A stretch of DNA of 9,816 bases from Actinomycetes bacterium. Lineage in GTDB: Bacteria; Actinomycetota; Actinomycetes; Actinomycetales; Cellulomonadaceae. The notes below the pieces were generated by a model. That model was not told the DNA's origin, ran no database searches, and worked only from the letters and a program-made list of their open reading frames with translations. Below are positions 1-6,538 of this stretch, one piece after another. Both the position numbers and the translations under genes were made by a program. Positions within the stretch are counted from its first letter, which is position 1. Each line of letters begins with the position of its first letter. Where the stretch lies: contig JAEWCA010000567.1 of assembly GCA_023390875.1 (NCBI GenBank), positions 1 through 9,816 on the forward strand, given 5' to 3'.

Positions 1-76
1 CCCGCCGCCGCCGGCCCCCACCTCCCCCGGCCCGGGCGTCGTCTCCTTGCTGTGGCCGACCGCGTGGTGGGAGTCG

Positions 77-93
77 GGGGCCGGTGGCGCCCC
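77..93 (-). terminator. Possible weak terminator hairpin downstream of the first xylanase gene
   Basis: A 5-bp GC stem (GGGGC at 77-81 with GCCCC at 89-93) encloses a 7-base loop, about 25 bases past the xylanase stop. No U-tract follows. It is the only hairpin I can offer in the left-edge stretch 1-116, which is otherwise G/C-rich sequence with no start codon, ribosome binding site or family signature that would support a gene. Confidence 0.2.
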
Positions 94-116
94 GGGCGGT
101 CAGCCCGTCACCGCGG

Positions 117-1109
117 TCAGCCGGCCGAGCACGTCGCGGTCGGCGTCGTGCTGTTCCCGTTCTTGTAGATCGTGGTGCCGAACGAGTTGCCCGAGCCGTT
201 CGGCTTGGCCGTCAGCGTGCTGCCGCCGTTCGTGATCGACGCGTTCCAGCTGCTCTGGAGGGTCTGGCCGCCGTTGAGCTTGATCGTGACGGTCCAGCTG
301 CTGGAGCCGCTCACGGAGTACGTGACGTTGAACCGGTCCGTCCAGTCCTGGCCCTTGGTGACGCTCACGGTGCAGCCGCCGCTGCTCGGGGGCGGGGTCG
401 TCGTGCCGCCGCCACCGCCGGAGCCCTCGCTCACGGTGATGTTGGAGTTGCCGGAGGACTGGTAGCCCTCGGTGGCCATGATCATGTAGTTGTGGCTGCC
501 GAGGTTCATGCCCTTGGACGCCCACGCGTCGAAGTGGTTCCCCGTGGTGATCGTGCCGCCGGTCTTCTTGGACTGCCGCACCGACCAGTACTGGTAGAAC
601 GTCGAGCTGTTGCCCTCGATGGACGGCTTGTTCACGCGCTGGGTGCGGTAGATGTCGTACGTGCCGCCGGCGCTGTTGACGGTGCCCATGAACGTGCCGG
701 TGGGCCGGTAGGTGCCCCAGTTGTCGACGATGTAGTACTCGCCCAGCGGGTTCTTCGTCCAGCCGTAGAGCGCGAGGTAGGCGTTCCCTGAGGGGTTGAA
801 CGACCCGGAGTAGTTGACGGTCTTGCGGCCGCCGGTGGACCAGCCCTTGCCGGCGACGAAGTTGCCGGTGTTCGACCACTGCGTCGAGTAGTTGCCGCCG
901 GATCCCAGGTTCATCGAGACCGTGCCGGGGCTGTCGGTCCAGAACGAGTAGAAGTAGCCGTTGTTGGTGCCCGTCTCGTTCGACGACACCGCGGACGCCG
1001 GCGCGATCGCGGCCGCGACCAGCGCACCTGCGGCGCCGACGCTGAGCAGGGCCCGGAGTGTCCGTCGACGCCGGGGTGCGTCGCGGTGGACGGTGGATCG
1101 GTTGAGCAT
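117..1109 (-). CDS. Secreted endo-1,4-beta-xylanase, GH11 catalytic domain plus one CBM2b (xylan-binding) module
   Basis: 330 residues. It hydrolyses internal beta-1,4 bonds of xylan outside the cell. Residues 1-40 are a signal peptide with an RRRR cluster, a hydrophobic core and APASA before the likely cleavage site; the arginines would also suit Tat export. The GH11 domain spans about 41-228: the nucleophile is Glu124 in [16 protein letters not shown] and the acid/base is Glu214 in [10 protein letters not shown]. Asn83 (TGNFV) is the family position that is Asn in neutral/alkaline enzymes and Asp in acidic ones. A Gly/Thr/Pro linker (229-245) leads to a CBM2 (246-330) closed by Cys246 and Cys327, with Trp256, Arg259 and Trp288 at the xylan-binding positions of CBM2b. 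The ATG at 1109 is chosen because AAAGGAG lies 5 bases upstream and the signal peptide follows at once; an in-frame start at 1226 has neither. Gly123 replaces the Val found before the nucleophile in the paralogue at 3599-4927. Family assignment is near certain; natural substrate preference is inferred. Confidence 0.96.
   Translation of the reverse strand: MLNRSTVHRDAPRRRRTLRALLSVGAAGALVAAAIAPASAVSSNETGTNNGYFYSFWTDSPGTVSMNLGSGGNYSTQWSNTGNFVAGKGWSTGGRKTVNYSGSFNPSGNAYLALYGWTKNPLGEYYIVDNWGTYRPTGTFMGTVNSAGGTYDIYRTQRVNKPSIEGNSSTFYQYWSVRQSKKTGGTITTGNHFDAWASKGMNLGSHNYMIMATEGYQSSGNSNITVSEGSGGGGGTTTPPPSSGGCTVSVTKGQDWTDRFNVTYSVSGSSSWTVTIKLNGGQTLQSSWNASITNGGSTLTAKPNGSGNSFGTTIYKNGNSTTPTATCSAG
421..989 (-). 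repeat. GH11 domain repeat, copy 1
   Basis: This stretch, encoding the mature GH11 domain from VSSNETG to VSEGSG, is nearly identical at DNA level to 4233-4798. The proteins differ at roughly ten of about 190 positions plus one single-residue length difference (EGNSST against QGTAT). Identical runs of about 50 bases occur. Similarity drops sharply at the signal-peptide junction, and it is lower in the linker and binding module. Confidence 0.9.
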
Positions 1110-1111
1110 GT

Positions 1112-1125
1112 GCACTCCTTTGTGC
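1112..1125 (-). promoter_or_regulatory. Ribosome binding site inside a small hairpin (xylanase 1)
   Basis: On the coding strand the leader reads GCACAAAGGAGTGC, ending two bases before the ATG at 1109. GCAC and GTGC can pair as a 4-bp stem, leaving the Shine-Dalgarno sequence AAGGA in a 6-base loop. The same element precedes the two other secreted enzymes in this window. Confidence 0.6.
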
Positions 1126-1250
1126 TGGAAATGGGCACCAGAAATGCCGGGGACAGCATTCTGGTGCGCACGCGTCGAAAGTGGTCCGTCCCACTTTCGG
1201 GTGGCTCCCGACCTGCGACGACGCATGACATCGGAGCCCGTTCCACGTGA

Positions 1251-1280
1251 ATTGTTCAGGGTGCCTACGACTCACGTCAA
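1251..1280 (-). promoter_or_regulatory. Candidate sigma-70-type promoter for xylanase 1
   Basis: Reading the minus strand, TTGACG (1280-1275) is followed after 18 bases by AACAAT (1256-1251), a fair match to -35 and -10 boxes. It would give a leader of about 130 bases before the ATG. The TTTCGATA repeat cluster lies immediately upstream of it, as expected for a regulated promoter. The -10 box is imperfect and no transcript start is known. Confidence 0.35.
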
Positions 1281-1297
1281 GGTATCGGACGACATTC

Positions 1298-1374
1298 CGA
1301 AGTTTTCGATAGCGGCGCGTTGTTTCGATAAATAACAGTTTCGATAGTCGCGCTTTATCGAAATCACCCGATAG
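1298..1374. promoter_or_regulatory. Cluster of TTTCGATA repeats in the divergent control region (candidate operator array)
   Basis: TTTCGATA occurs at 1304-1311, 1323-1330 and 1339-1346, and inverted (TATCGAAA) at 1356-1363; CGATAG also occurs at 1369-1374. The last two full copies form a palindrome with 8-base arms and a 9-base spacer (1339-1363). CGAAGTTTTCG at 1298-1308 has CGAA/TTCG arms, reminiscent of the CGAA-n-TTCG type operators described for LacI-family xylan regulators in Streptomyces. The array lies between the divergent xylanase and YqjF genes and is AT-rich for this genome. A regulatory role is inferred. Confidence 0.55.
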
Positions 1375-1377
1375 CGT
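1372..1377 (+). promoter_or_regulatory. Candidate -10 box for a leaderless YqjF transcript
   Basis: TAGCGT fits the actinobacterial TANNNT -10 pattern, and the GTG start at 1384 lies 7 bases downstream, the distance expected if transcription starts at the first base of the start codon. No Shine-Dalgarno sequence is visible before this GTG, which supports leaderless translation. No clear -35 box was found. Confidence 0.35.
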
Positions 1378-1383
1378 GACCCG

Positions 1384-2100
1384 GTGGACCCCATCACCCC
1401 GACGGCGCCCCCGCTCACCGGCCCCGTGATCCTGTCCCAGGACTGGGTGCGGCTGAGCTTCCTGCACTGGCGGGTCGACCCCGCGCGCGTCGCGCCGCTG
1501 CTCCCGCCCGGCACCCGGCCCGACGAGCACGACGGCTCGTCGTGGGTCGGGCTCATCGCGTTCCGCATGGAGCGCTTCACCATCGTGCCCGGGCCCGCCC
1601 TGCCGTACATCGGCACGTTCCCCGAGATCAACGTCCGCCTCTACACCGTCGACGACGACGGCCGGCGCGGTGTGCTGTTCCGGTCGCTGGAGGCCACCCG
1701 CGTCCTGACGGTGCTCGGCGCCCGGACCGTGATGAACGTGCCGTACGAGTGGGCCCGCATGTCGATCCGGCGGACCGGCGACGCGATCGACTACCGCTCG
1801 ACGAGGCTCACCGGTACCCGGCCGTCCACCCGGATCGTCGTCCGCCCCACCCGTGAGCCCGTCGTCGGGGACCCGCTCGCCGACTTCCTCACCGCCCGGT
1901 GGGGCATGCACACGAGGATCGGCGGCCGGACCCGGTTCCTGCCCAACGAGCACGAGCCGTGGCCCCTGCGCCGGGCCGAGCTCGTCGAGCTGGACGACGA
2001 GCTCGTCGCCGCCGGCGGCCTGCCCGGCGTCACGACCCGAGCACCCGACTCCGTCCTGTACTCACCGGGTGTCCACGCCCGGTTCGCCACGCCGCTCTGA
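1384..2100 (+). CDS. YqjF family protein (DUF2071)
   Basis: 238 residues, close to the usual family length. Family features in order: LSFLHWRVDPARVAPLLPPGT (24-44), SWVGLIAFRM (53-62), FPEINVRLYT (79-88), GVLFRSLEA (96-104), LTARWGMHTR (169-178), PWPLRRAEL (192-200) and SVLYSPGV (223-230). The family has a beta-barrel fold related to acetoacetate decarboxylase, but no established reaction, so no substrate is proposed. The GTG at 1384 is the first in-frame start; it lacks a ribosome binding site and is probably leaderless. The gene is divergent from xylanase 1 and shares its repeat-rich control region, so the two could be co-regulated, although nothing in the protein points to xylan. It is followed 64 bases later by the small membrane protein gene on the same strand. 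Confidence 0.88.
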   Translation: MDPITPTAPPLTGPVILSQDWVRLSFLHWRVDPARVAPLLPPGTRPDEHDGSSWVGLIAFRMERFTIVPGPALPYIGTFPEINVRLYTVDDDGRRGVLFRSLEATRVLTVLGARTVMNVPYEWARMSIRRTGDAIDYRSTRLTGTRPSTRIVVRPTREPVVGDPLADFLTARWGMHTRIGGRTRFLPNEHEPWPLRRAELVELDDELVAAGGLPGVTTRAPDSVLYSPGVHARFATPL

Positions 2101-2151
2101 CCGGCCAGGATCCACCGCCTCGCACCCTGGGCGGTGTGTGACCTGCTGCCC

Positions 2152-2157
2152 TACAGT
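2152..2157 (+). promoter_or_regulatory. Candidate -10 box for a leaderless GlsB-type transcript
   Basis: TACAGT matches TANNNT and ends 7 bases before the ATG at 2165, so transcription could begin at the start codon. No Shine-Dalgarno sequence precedes that ATG. The arrangement matches that proposed for the YqjF gene upstream. The -35 region is unclear. Confidence 0.4.
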
Positions 2158-2164
2158 CGGCTCC

Positions 2165-2425
2165 ATGCTGATCCTCGGCCTGATCCTGTTCGGCATGCTC
2201 GTCGGTGCCGCTGCCCAGCTCATCCTCGGACGGCAGTCCGGGCGGATCGACTGGACCATGGCGATCATCGCCGGTCTCGTCGGCTCGTTCGTCGGCGGCC
2301 TGCTCGCGAGCCTCATCGCCGGGGACGGGCTCGAGCTCCGTGCGAGCGGGATCATCGGCTCGATCGTCGGGGCCGTCGTCGTCACCGCCGTCTGGCGCTG
2401 GGCGCGAGGCCGCTCCGCCGCCTGA
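2165..2425 (+). CDS. GlsB/YeaQ/YmgE family small membrane protein (transglycosylase-associated domain)
   Basis: 86 residues with three predicted membrane helices (about 1-22, 31-53 and 60-79). The glycine-rich segments MAIIAGLVGSFVGGLLASLIAG and SGIIGSIVGAVVV, with GRIDW before the second helix, are typical of this family. Such proteins are often stress-induced; the name 'transglycosylase-associated' is historical and no enzyme activity is shown. The ATG at 2165 is preferred because the first membrane helix begins there and a TACAGT box sits at leaderless distance. The same frame is open further upstream, but that part overlaps the YqjF gene and codes for no recognisable protein. The gene converges on the esterase gene, with a hairpin between them. 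Confidence 0.88.
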   Translation: MLILGLILFGMLVGAAAQLILGRQSGRIDWTMAIIAGLVGSFVGGLLASLIAGDGLELRASGIIGSIVGAVVVTAVWRWARGRSAA

Positions 2426-2430
2426 CGGCA

Positions 2431-2468
2431 CGGGTGGGGGCACCGGCCGGCACCGGCGCCCCCACCCG
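2431..2468. terminator. Bidirectional terminator-like hairpin between convergent genes
   Basis: An 11-bp perfect inverted repeat, CGGGTGGGGGC (2431-2441) and GCCCCCACCCG (2458-2468), with a 16-base loop. It starts 5 bases after the GlsB-type stop and ends 9 bases before the stop of the convergent esterase gene, so it is well placed to end both transcripts. There is no U-tract, which is common in GC-rich actinobacteria. Confidence 0.8.
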
Positions 2469-2477
2469 CGACGTGCC

Positions 2478-3509
2478 TCAGGACGTGGCGCAGGTCGCCG
2501 TCGGCGGGTTGCTGTTGCCGTTCTTGTACAGCGTGATGCCGAACGTGTTCCCGGCACCGTTGGGCCGCGCCGTCAGGGTGCTGCCGTTGTTGGTGACGGA
2601 CGCGTTCCAGCTGTTCTGCAGCGCCTGGCCGCCGTTGAGGCGAACCGTCACGACCCAGCTGCTGCTGCCGCTGACCGCGAGGTTCACGTTGAACCGGTCG
2701 GTCCAGTCGTTCGTCTTCGTGACGGTGACCGAGCAGCTCCCGCCGCCGCCCGTCGGGGGCGGGGTCGTCGTCCCGCCGCCGGAGCCCGACGGCGCGACCG
2801 CGCGGCCCGTGCTCGACGAGATATGCCCCGGGCACAGGTTGCGCGACTTGAGGTCGTTGAGGATGTTCGGCAGCGCCTGCTGCGTCGCCGCGGGCCAGTC
2901 GTGCATGAGGATGATCTGCCCGTTGGTCAGCCGGGCGGCCGCCTGACGGATCGTGGCCGCGCTCGCGTTGTTCCAGTCCGTCGAGTCGACGTCCCAGATG
3001 ATCTCCCGCAGGCCCAGCGACTGCTCGACCGACCGCAGCGTCGCGTTGGACTCGCCGTACGGCGGCCGGAACAGGGTCGGCGTGACACCGGCCGTCTGCT
3101 GGATCGCCTGCTGCGTCCGGGAGAGCTGCGACTGGATGTCGGACTGGCTCATGTTCACCAGGTGCGGGTGGTCCCAGCTGTGGTTCGCGATCTGCAGGCC
3201 GGCGTTCTTGTAGGCCTGCATGAGGGACGGGTTGTTCGACGCGTTCTGGCCGGTCGGGAACACCGTCGCCGTCGCGCCGACGGACGTGAGGTTGCTGATG
3301 AGCTGGTTCGTCGTGCCGGCGTTCGGGCCGTCGTCGAACGTGAGGCCGACGTACCCGGCCGAGCAGCTGCCCGACCAGGTCGCCGCGGACGCCGGCTGGG
3401 CGGCGACCAGGGCCCCGGTGGCCAGCGCGGTCGACGCCGCGAGGCCGAGCAGGGCGCGCACCGACCGGCGGCGCAGCGTGGTGCGGGTGGAGAGGGGACT
3501 GCGGGACAT
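2478..3509 (-). CDS. Secreted CE4 (NodB-type) acetylxylan esterase with one CBM2b module
   Basis: 343 residues. It probably removes O-acetyl groups from xylan outside the cell, opening the backbone to the neighbouring xylanases. The signal peptide is about 1-42 (RRRSVRALL, then a hydrophobic stretch ending QPASA). The NodB domain spans about 50-230 with all five family motifs: TFDDGP 57-62 (metal-binding Asp60, catalytic Asp59), HSWDH 110-114 (metal-binding His110 and His114), RPPYG 148-152, the WDVDSTDW segment 172-179, and LMHDW 201-205 (His203). A Gly/Thr/Pro linker (about 242-257) leads to a CBM2 closed by Cys259 and Cys340, with Trp269, Arg272 and Trp301 at the CBM2b xylan-binding positions. 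The start is fixed by GAAGGAG and the signal peptide. The domain resembles the NodB domain of C. fimi XylD and Streptomyces AxeA. Chitooligosaccharide or peptidoglycan deacetylation is a CE4 alternative, but the xylan-type CBM and the neighbours favour xylan. Confidence 0.94.
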   Translation of the reverse strand: MSRSPLSTRTTLRRRSVRALLGLAASTALATGALVAAQPASAATWSGSCSAGYVGLTFDDGPNAGTTNQLISNLTSVGATATVFPTGQNASNNPSLMQAYKNAGLQIANHSWDHPHLVNMSQSDIQSQLSRTQQAIQQTAGVTPTLFRPPYGESNATLRSVEQSLGLREIIWDVDSTDWNNASAATIRQAAARLTNGQIILMHDWPAATQQALPNILNDLKSRNLCPGHISSSTGRAVAPSGSGGGTTTPPPTGGGGSCSVTVTKTNDWTDRFNVNLAVSGSSSWVVTVRLNGGQALQNSWNASVTNNGSTLTARPNGAGNTFGITLYKNGNSNPPTATCATS

Positions 3510-3512
3510 CGT

Positions 3513-3526
3513 GCACTCCTTCGTGC
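3513..3526 (-). promoter_or_regulatory. Ribosome binding site inside a small hairpin (esterase)
   Basis: The coding-strand leader GCACGAAGGAGTGC can fold as a 4-bp GCAC/GTGC stem with the Shine-Dalgarno AAGGA in the loop, three bases before the ATG at 3509. It is identical to the element before xylanase 2 and differs by one base from that before xylanase 1. Confidence 0.6.
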
Positions 3527-3552
3527 GGTTGTCGAGGAACCGGGCGCGAGCA

Positions 3553-3583
3553 GGGGGGGCCCGCCGCCCCCCGGGGCCCCCCC
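3553..3583 (-). terminator. All-GC hairpin between xylanase 2 and the esterase gene (terminator or attenuator)
   Basis: GGGGGGGCCC (3553-3562) and GGGCCCCCCC (3574-3583) form a perfect 10-bp stem around an 11-base loop. It starts 15 bases past the stop of xylanase 2 and ends 43 bases before the esterase start. No convincing promoter lies between the hairpin and the esterase, so it may set how much of a shared transcript continues into the esterase. Homopolymer runs here are also prone to sequencing error. Confidence 0.65.
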
Positions 3584-3598
3584 CGGTCCGTCAGTCCG

Positions 3599-5077
<1,479 letters not shown>

Positions 5078-5165
5078 TCACGCGCGCGCGGGAATAGCCG
5101 GATGCGGTGATGAACCGATTAGGTTGCGCGCCGCGCTCTGGACACGCCCGCGAGGCCGCAGGAGC

Positions 5166-5180
5166 CGATAGTTTCCGAAA
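5166..5180. promoter_or_regulatory. CGATAGTTTCCGAAA element in the gap between the HTH gene and xylanase 2
   Basis: It contains CGATAGTTTC (5166-5175), inverted relative to the copy at 4913-4922, and overlaps the small dyad TTTC-C-GAAA (5172-5180). It lies in the 270-base gap 4928-5197 that must hold the xylanase 2 promoter, unless that gene is read through from the HTH gene. TTATCG at 5055-5060 is a further related hexamer. No clear -35/-10 pair was found in this gap. Confidence 0.35.
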
Positions 5181-5197
5181 GGATTCGACCTCGCCAC

Positions 5198-5434
5198 CTA
5201 CGGCTGCGGCTCCGCGGGCACGGGCGCGCCGTCCGGCTCGTGTCGCAGCAGGTCGCCGGGCTGGCACCCGAGCACCTCGCACAGCGCCTCGAGCGTCGTG
5301 AACCGCACGGCCTTGGCGCGCCCGTTCTTCAGCACGGCGAGGTTCGCGGGCGTGATGCCGATGCGGTCGGCCAGGTCGCCCACGGACATCTTGCGGCGCG
5401 CCAGCATCACGTCGATGTCGACGACGATCGGCAT
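5198..5434 (-). CDS. Small XRE/Cro-CI-type helix-turn-helix regulator
   Basis: 78 residues. The helix-turn-helix is about residues 17-38 (SVGDLADRIGITPANLAVLKNG), followed by the helix FTTLEALCEVLGCQPGDLL, whose wording is typical of the YozG-like / HTH_26 subgroup; a Pro-rich tail follows. It most likely binds DNA as a dimer. The ATG at 5434 shares its A with the TGA of the DUF2975 gene (TGATG), and GAGGTG lies just upstream, so translation is probably coupled. DUF2975 membrane proteins are frequently paired with such regulators, as with YoaS/YozG in Bacillus. The membrane partner may control the regulator, but no signal is known. The palindrome at 5956-5972, before the pair, is a natural candidate for its own operator. 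Confidence 0.9.
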   Translation of the reverse strand: MPIVVDIDVMLARRKMSVGDLADRIGITPANLAVLKNGRAKAVRFTTLEALCEVLGCQPGDLLRHEPDGAPVPAEPQP

Positions 5435-5931
5435 CAGATCACCTCGTCGAGCTCGGCGCGCAGCGTCGTCGCGGTGGAGTCGAGGGCGACGGCCTGGACC
5501 AGCAGGAGCCGCAGCACGAGCACCAGCAGCGCGATGCCGGCCGTGCCGACACCGCCGATCACGACGAGCAGCACGATCCCGGGCGCGACGCCCTCGCCGG
5601 GCGCCAGGACGAACGACACGGCCATCGCCAGGAGCGTCGCGGCGACGGCGGACCCGATGATGACGTCGACGTAGCGGAACGCCGCCGGGCGGAACACGGT
5701 GTCGCGCCTGACCATCGTGAGCAGCTTCCAGAGGCAGACGAGCGCGACCTCGACGGTGACGACGCCGGCGATGCCGAGCCCCACGAGCACCCACCCGCGG
5801 GTGGCGGTCCCGGAGGCGCCCTCGGCGATGTCGATGCCGAGCAGCGGCAGGATCATCCCCTGGATCACGAGCATCCCGGCGAACAGCATGACGATCAGCA
5901 CCCGCAGTGCCAGCACGGCCAGACGACTCAT
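5434..5931 (-). CDS. DUF2975 family membrane protein
   Basis: 165 residues with four predicted membrane helices (about 5-33, 47-69, 88-110 and 117-146) and a short C-terminal tail, LDSTATTLRAELDEVI. The helix layout, the FRPAAFRYVD segment before helix 3, the RLLLVQAVALDSTATTLRAELDEVI end and the adjacent HTH gene identify DUF2975. Its biochemical role is unknown; a part in sensing or in regulating the partner HTH protein is inferred from the recurrent pairing. The start is the ATG at 5931, which gives a complete first helix; GGTGGA about 6 bases upstream is a modest ribosome binding site. A different frame is open further upstream but gives an Arg/Gly-rich product without family features. 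Confidence 0.85.
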   Translation of the reverse strand: MSRLAVLALRVLIVMLFAGMLVIQGMILPLLGIDIAEGASGTATRGWVLVGLGIAGVVTVEVALVCLWKLLTMVRRDTVFRPAAFRYVDVIIGSAVAATLLAMAVSFVLAPGEGVAPGIVLLVVIGGVGTAGIALLVLVLRLLLVQAVALDSTATTLRAELDEVI

Positions 5932-5955
5932 GTGAGTCCACCCGCTCTCGACGAC

Positions 5956-5972
5956 CTATCGATTAACGATAG
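5956..5972. promoter_or_regulatory. Perfect palindrome CTATCG-N5-CGATAG upstream of the DUF2975/HTH pair
   Basis: CTATCGATTAACGATAG has 6-base arms and a 5-base AT-rich spacer and ends 25 bases before the DUF2975 start. On the coding strand the right arm supplies TATCGT, a TANNNT -10 match, so a protein bound here would block the promoter. Autorepression by the encoded HTH protein is the simplest reading, but it is inferred. Confidence 0.5.
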
Positions 5973-6025
5973 AAACCAATCGTTCCGCGGGACGGCCCAC
6001 AACCCCACGGCGGGCCGCGGGCCTC

Positions 6026-6091
6026 GAGATCGTGACTTGCGGGCGAGATCGTCACTTCGACGTCACGATCTCGCCCCCAAGTGACGATCTC
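6026..6091. repeat. 66-base near-perfect palindrome with four GAGATCGTSAC units
   Basis: Two units point rightwards (6026 and 6045) and two are inverted (6062-6072 and 6079-6091, GTSACGATCTC). Folded at its centre, 29 of 33 positions pair, with isolated mismatches at 6034/6083, 6040/6077, 6053/6064 and 6056/6061. It lies about 90 bases past the nirD stop and about 95 bases before the DUF2975 start, in the 250-base gap 5932-6181, which holds no gene. It could end the nirBD transcript and may be a member of a dispersed REP-like family. Confidence 0.75.
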
Positions 6092-6181
6092 AGCGCCGCG
6101 CGGGTTCGAGGGCGGCGTGGGAGCGGGGCGTGCGGCGTGGAGCCGGTCGGCGCGCGGTACGTGGCCCGGGCGGCGGGATCG

Positions 6182-6538
6182 TCAGGCGTGCGCGACGAGC
6201 ACCCGGCCGTCGCGGACCTCGACCGCCCACGTCGCCAGATCGACCGACCCGTCCACCGGCGCCTTCCCGCCCGTGTCGAGGCACGCGCCCGTCCGCAGGT
6301 CCCACACCTGCTTGTGCATGGGCGACGTCACGGTCGGGGCGTCGCCGACCGTCCCGACGATGCCGCGCGACAGCACGTTGGCGCCGCAGAACGGGTCGTG
6401 GTTCTGCACGGCGAGCACGGTGTCGTCGGCGAGCCGGAACAGGGCGACCTGCCGGCCGTCGACGAGCGCGGCGGCCCCCCGCTCGGGCACGAGCGCGTCG
6501 AGCGCGCAGACGTCGGTACGCACGAGGACGGTGCTCAC
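6182..6538 (-). CDS. nirD: Nitrite reductase [NAD(P)H] small subunit
   Basis: 118 residues. It is the small subunit that works with NirB to reduce nitrite to ammonium in the cytoplasm. The Rieske-like fold is recognised by NHDPFCGANVLSRGIVG (46-62) and SPMHKQVWDLRTGACLD (72-88). As in other NirD proteins, the paired Cys/His ligands of a true Rieske cluster are absent, so no iron-sulfur centre is expected. Translation starts at GTG 6538, whose last bases form the NirB stop (GTGA, 4-base overlap). GAGGTGA at the end of nirB serves as the ribosome binding site, pointing to coupled, near-equal synthesis. Length and start agree with the family. Confidence 0.96.
   Translation of the reverse strand: MSTVLVRTDVCALDALVPERGAAALVDGRQVALFRLADDTVLAVQNHDPFCGANVLSRGIVGTVGDAPTVTSPMHKQVWDLRTGACLDTGGKAPVDGSVDLATWAVEVRDGRVLVAHA

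Noticed and set aside
1..116. Possible end or start of another gene at the left edge
   Set aside because: Several frames are open because the DNA is G/C-rich, but there is no motif, start or ribosome binding site to support any of them.
100..1953. A 617-codon minus-strand frame running through xylanase 1, its control region and the YqjF gene
   Set aside because: It crosses a regulatory region and two real genes in other frames, and its product is a low-complexity Arg/His/Gln-rich shadow.
1853..2425. Longer version of the GlsB-type gene starting at 1853
   Set aside because: The extra 104 residues overlap the YqjF gene and are a Ser/Pro/Arg-rich shadow; the family begins at the ATG at 2165.
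2062..3516. A 484-codon minus-strand frame over the esterase
   Set aside because: It is out of frame with the NodB motifs and crosses the terminator hairpin; the 2478-3509 frame has signal peptide, NodB motifs and CBM.
3551..3584. The G and C runs as a G-quadruplex
   Set aside because: The complementary runs form a perfect 10-bp hairpin, which explains them more simply.
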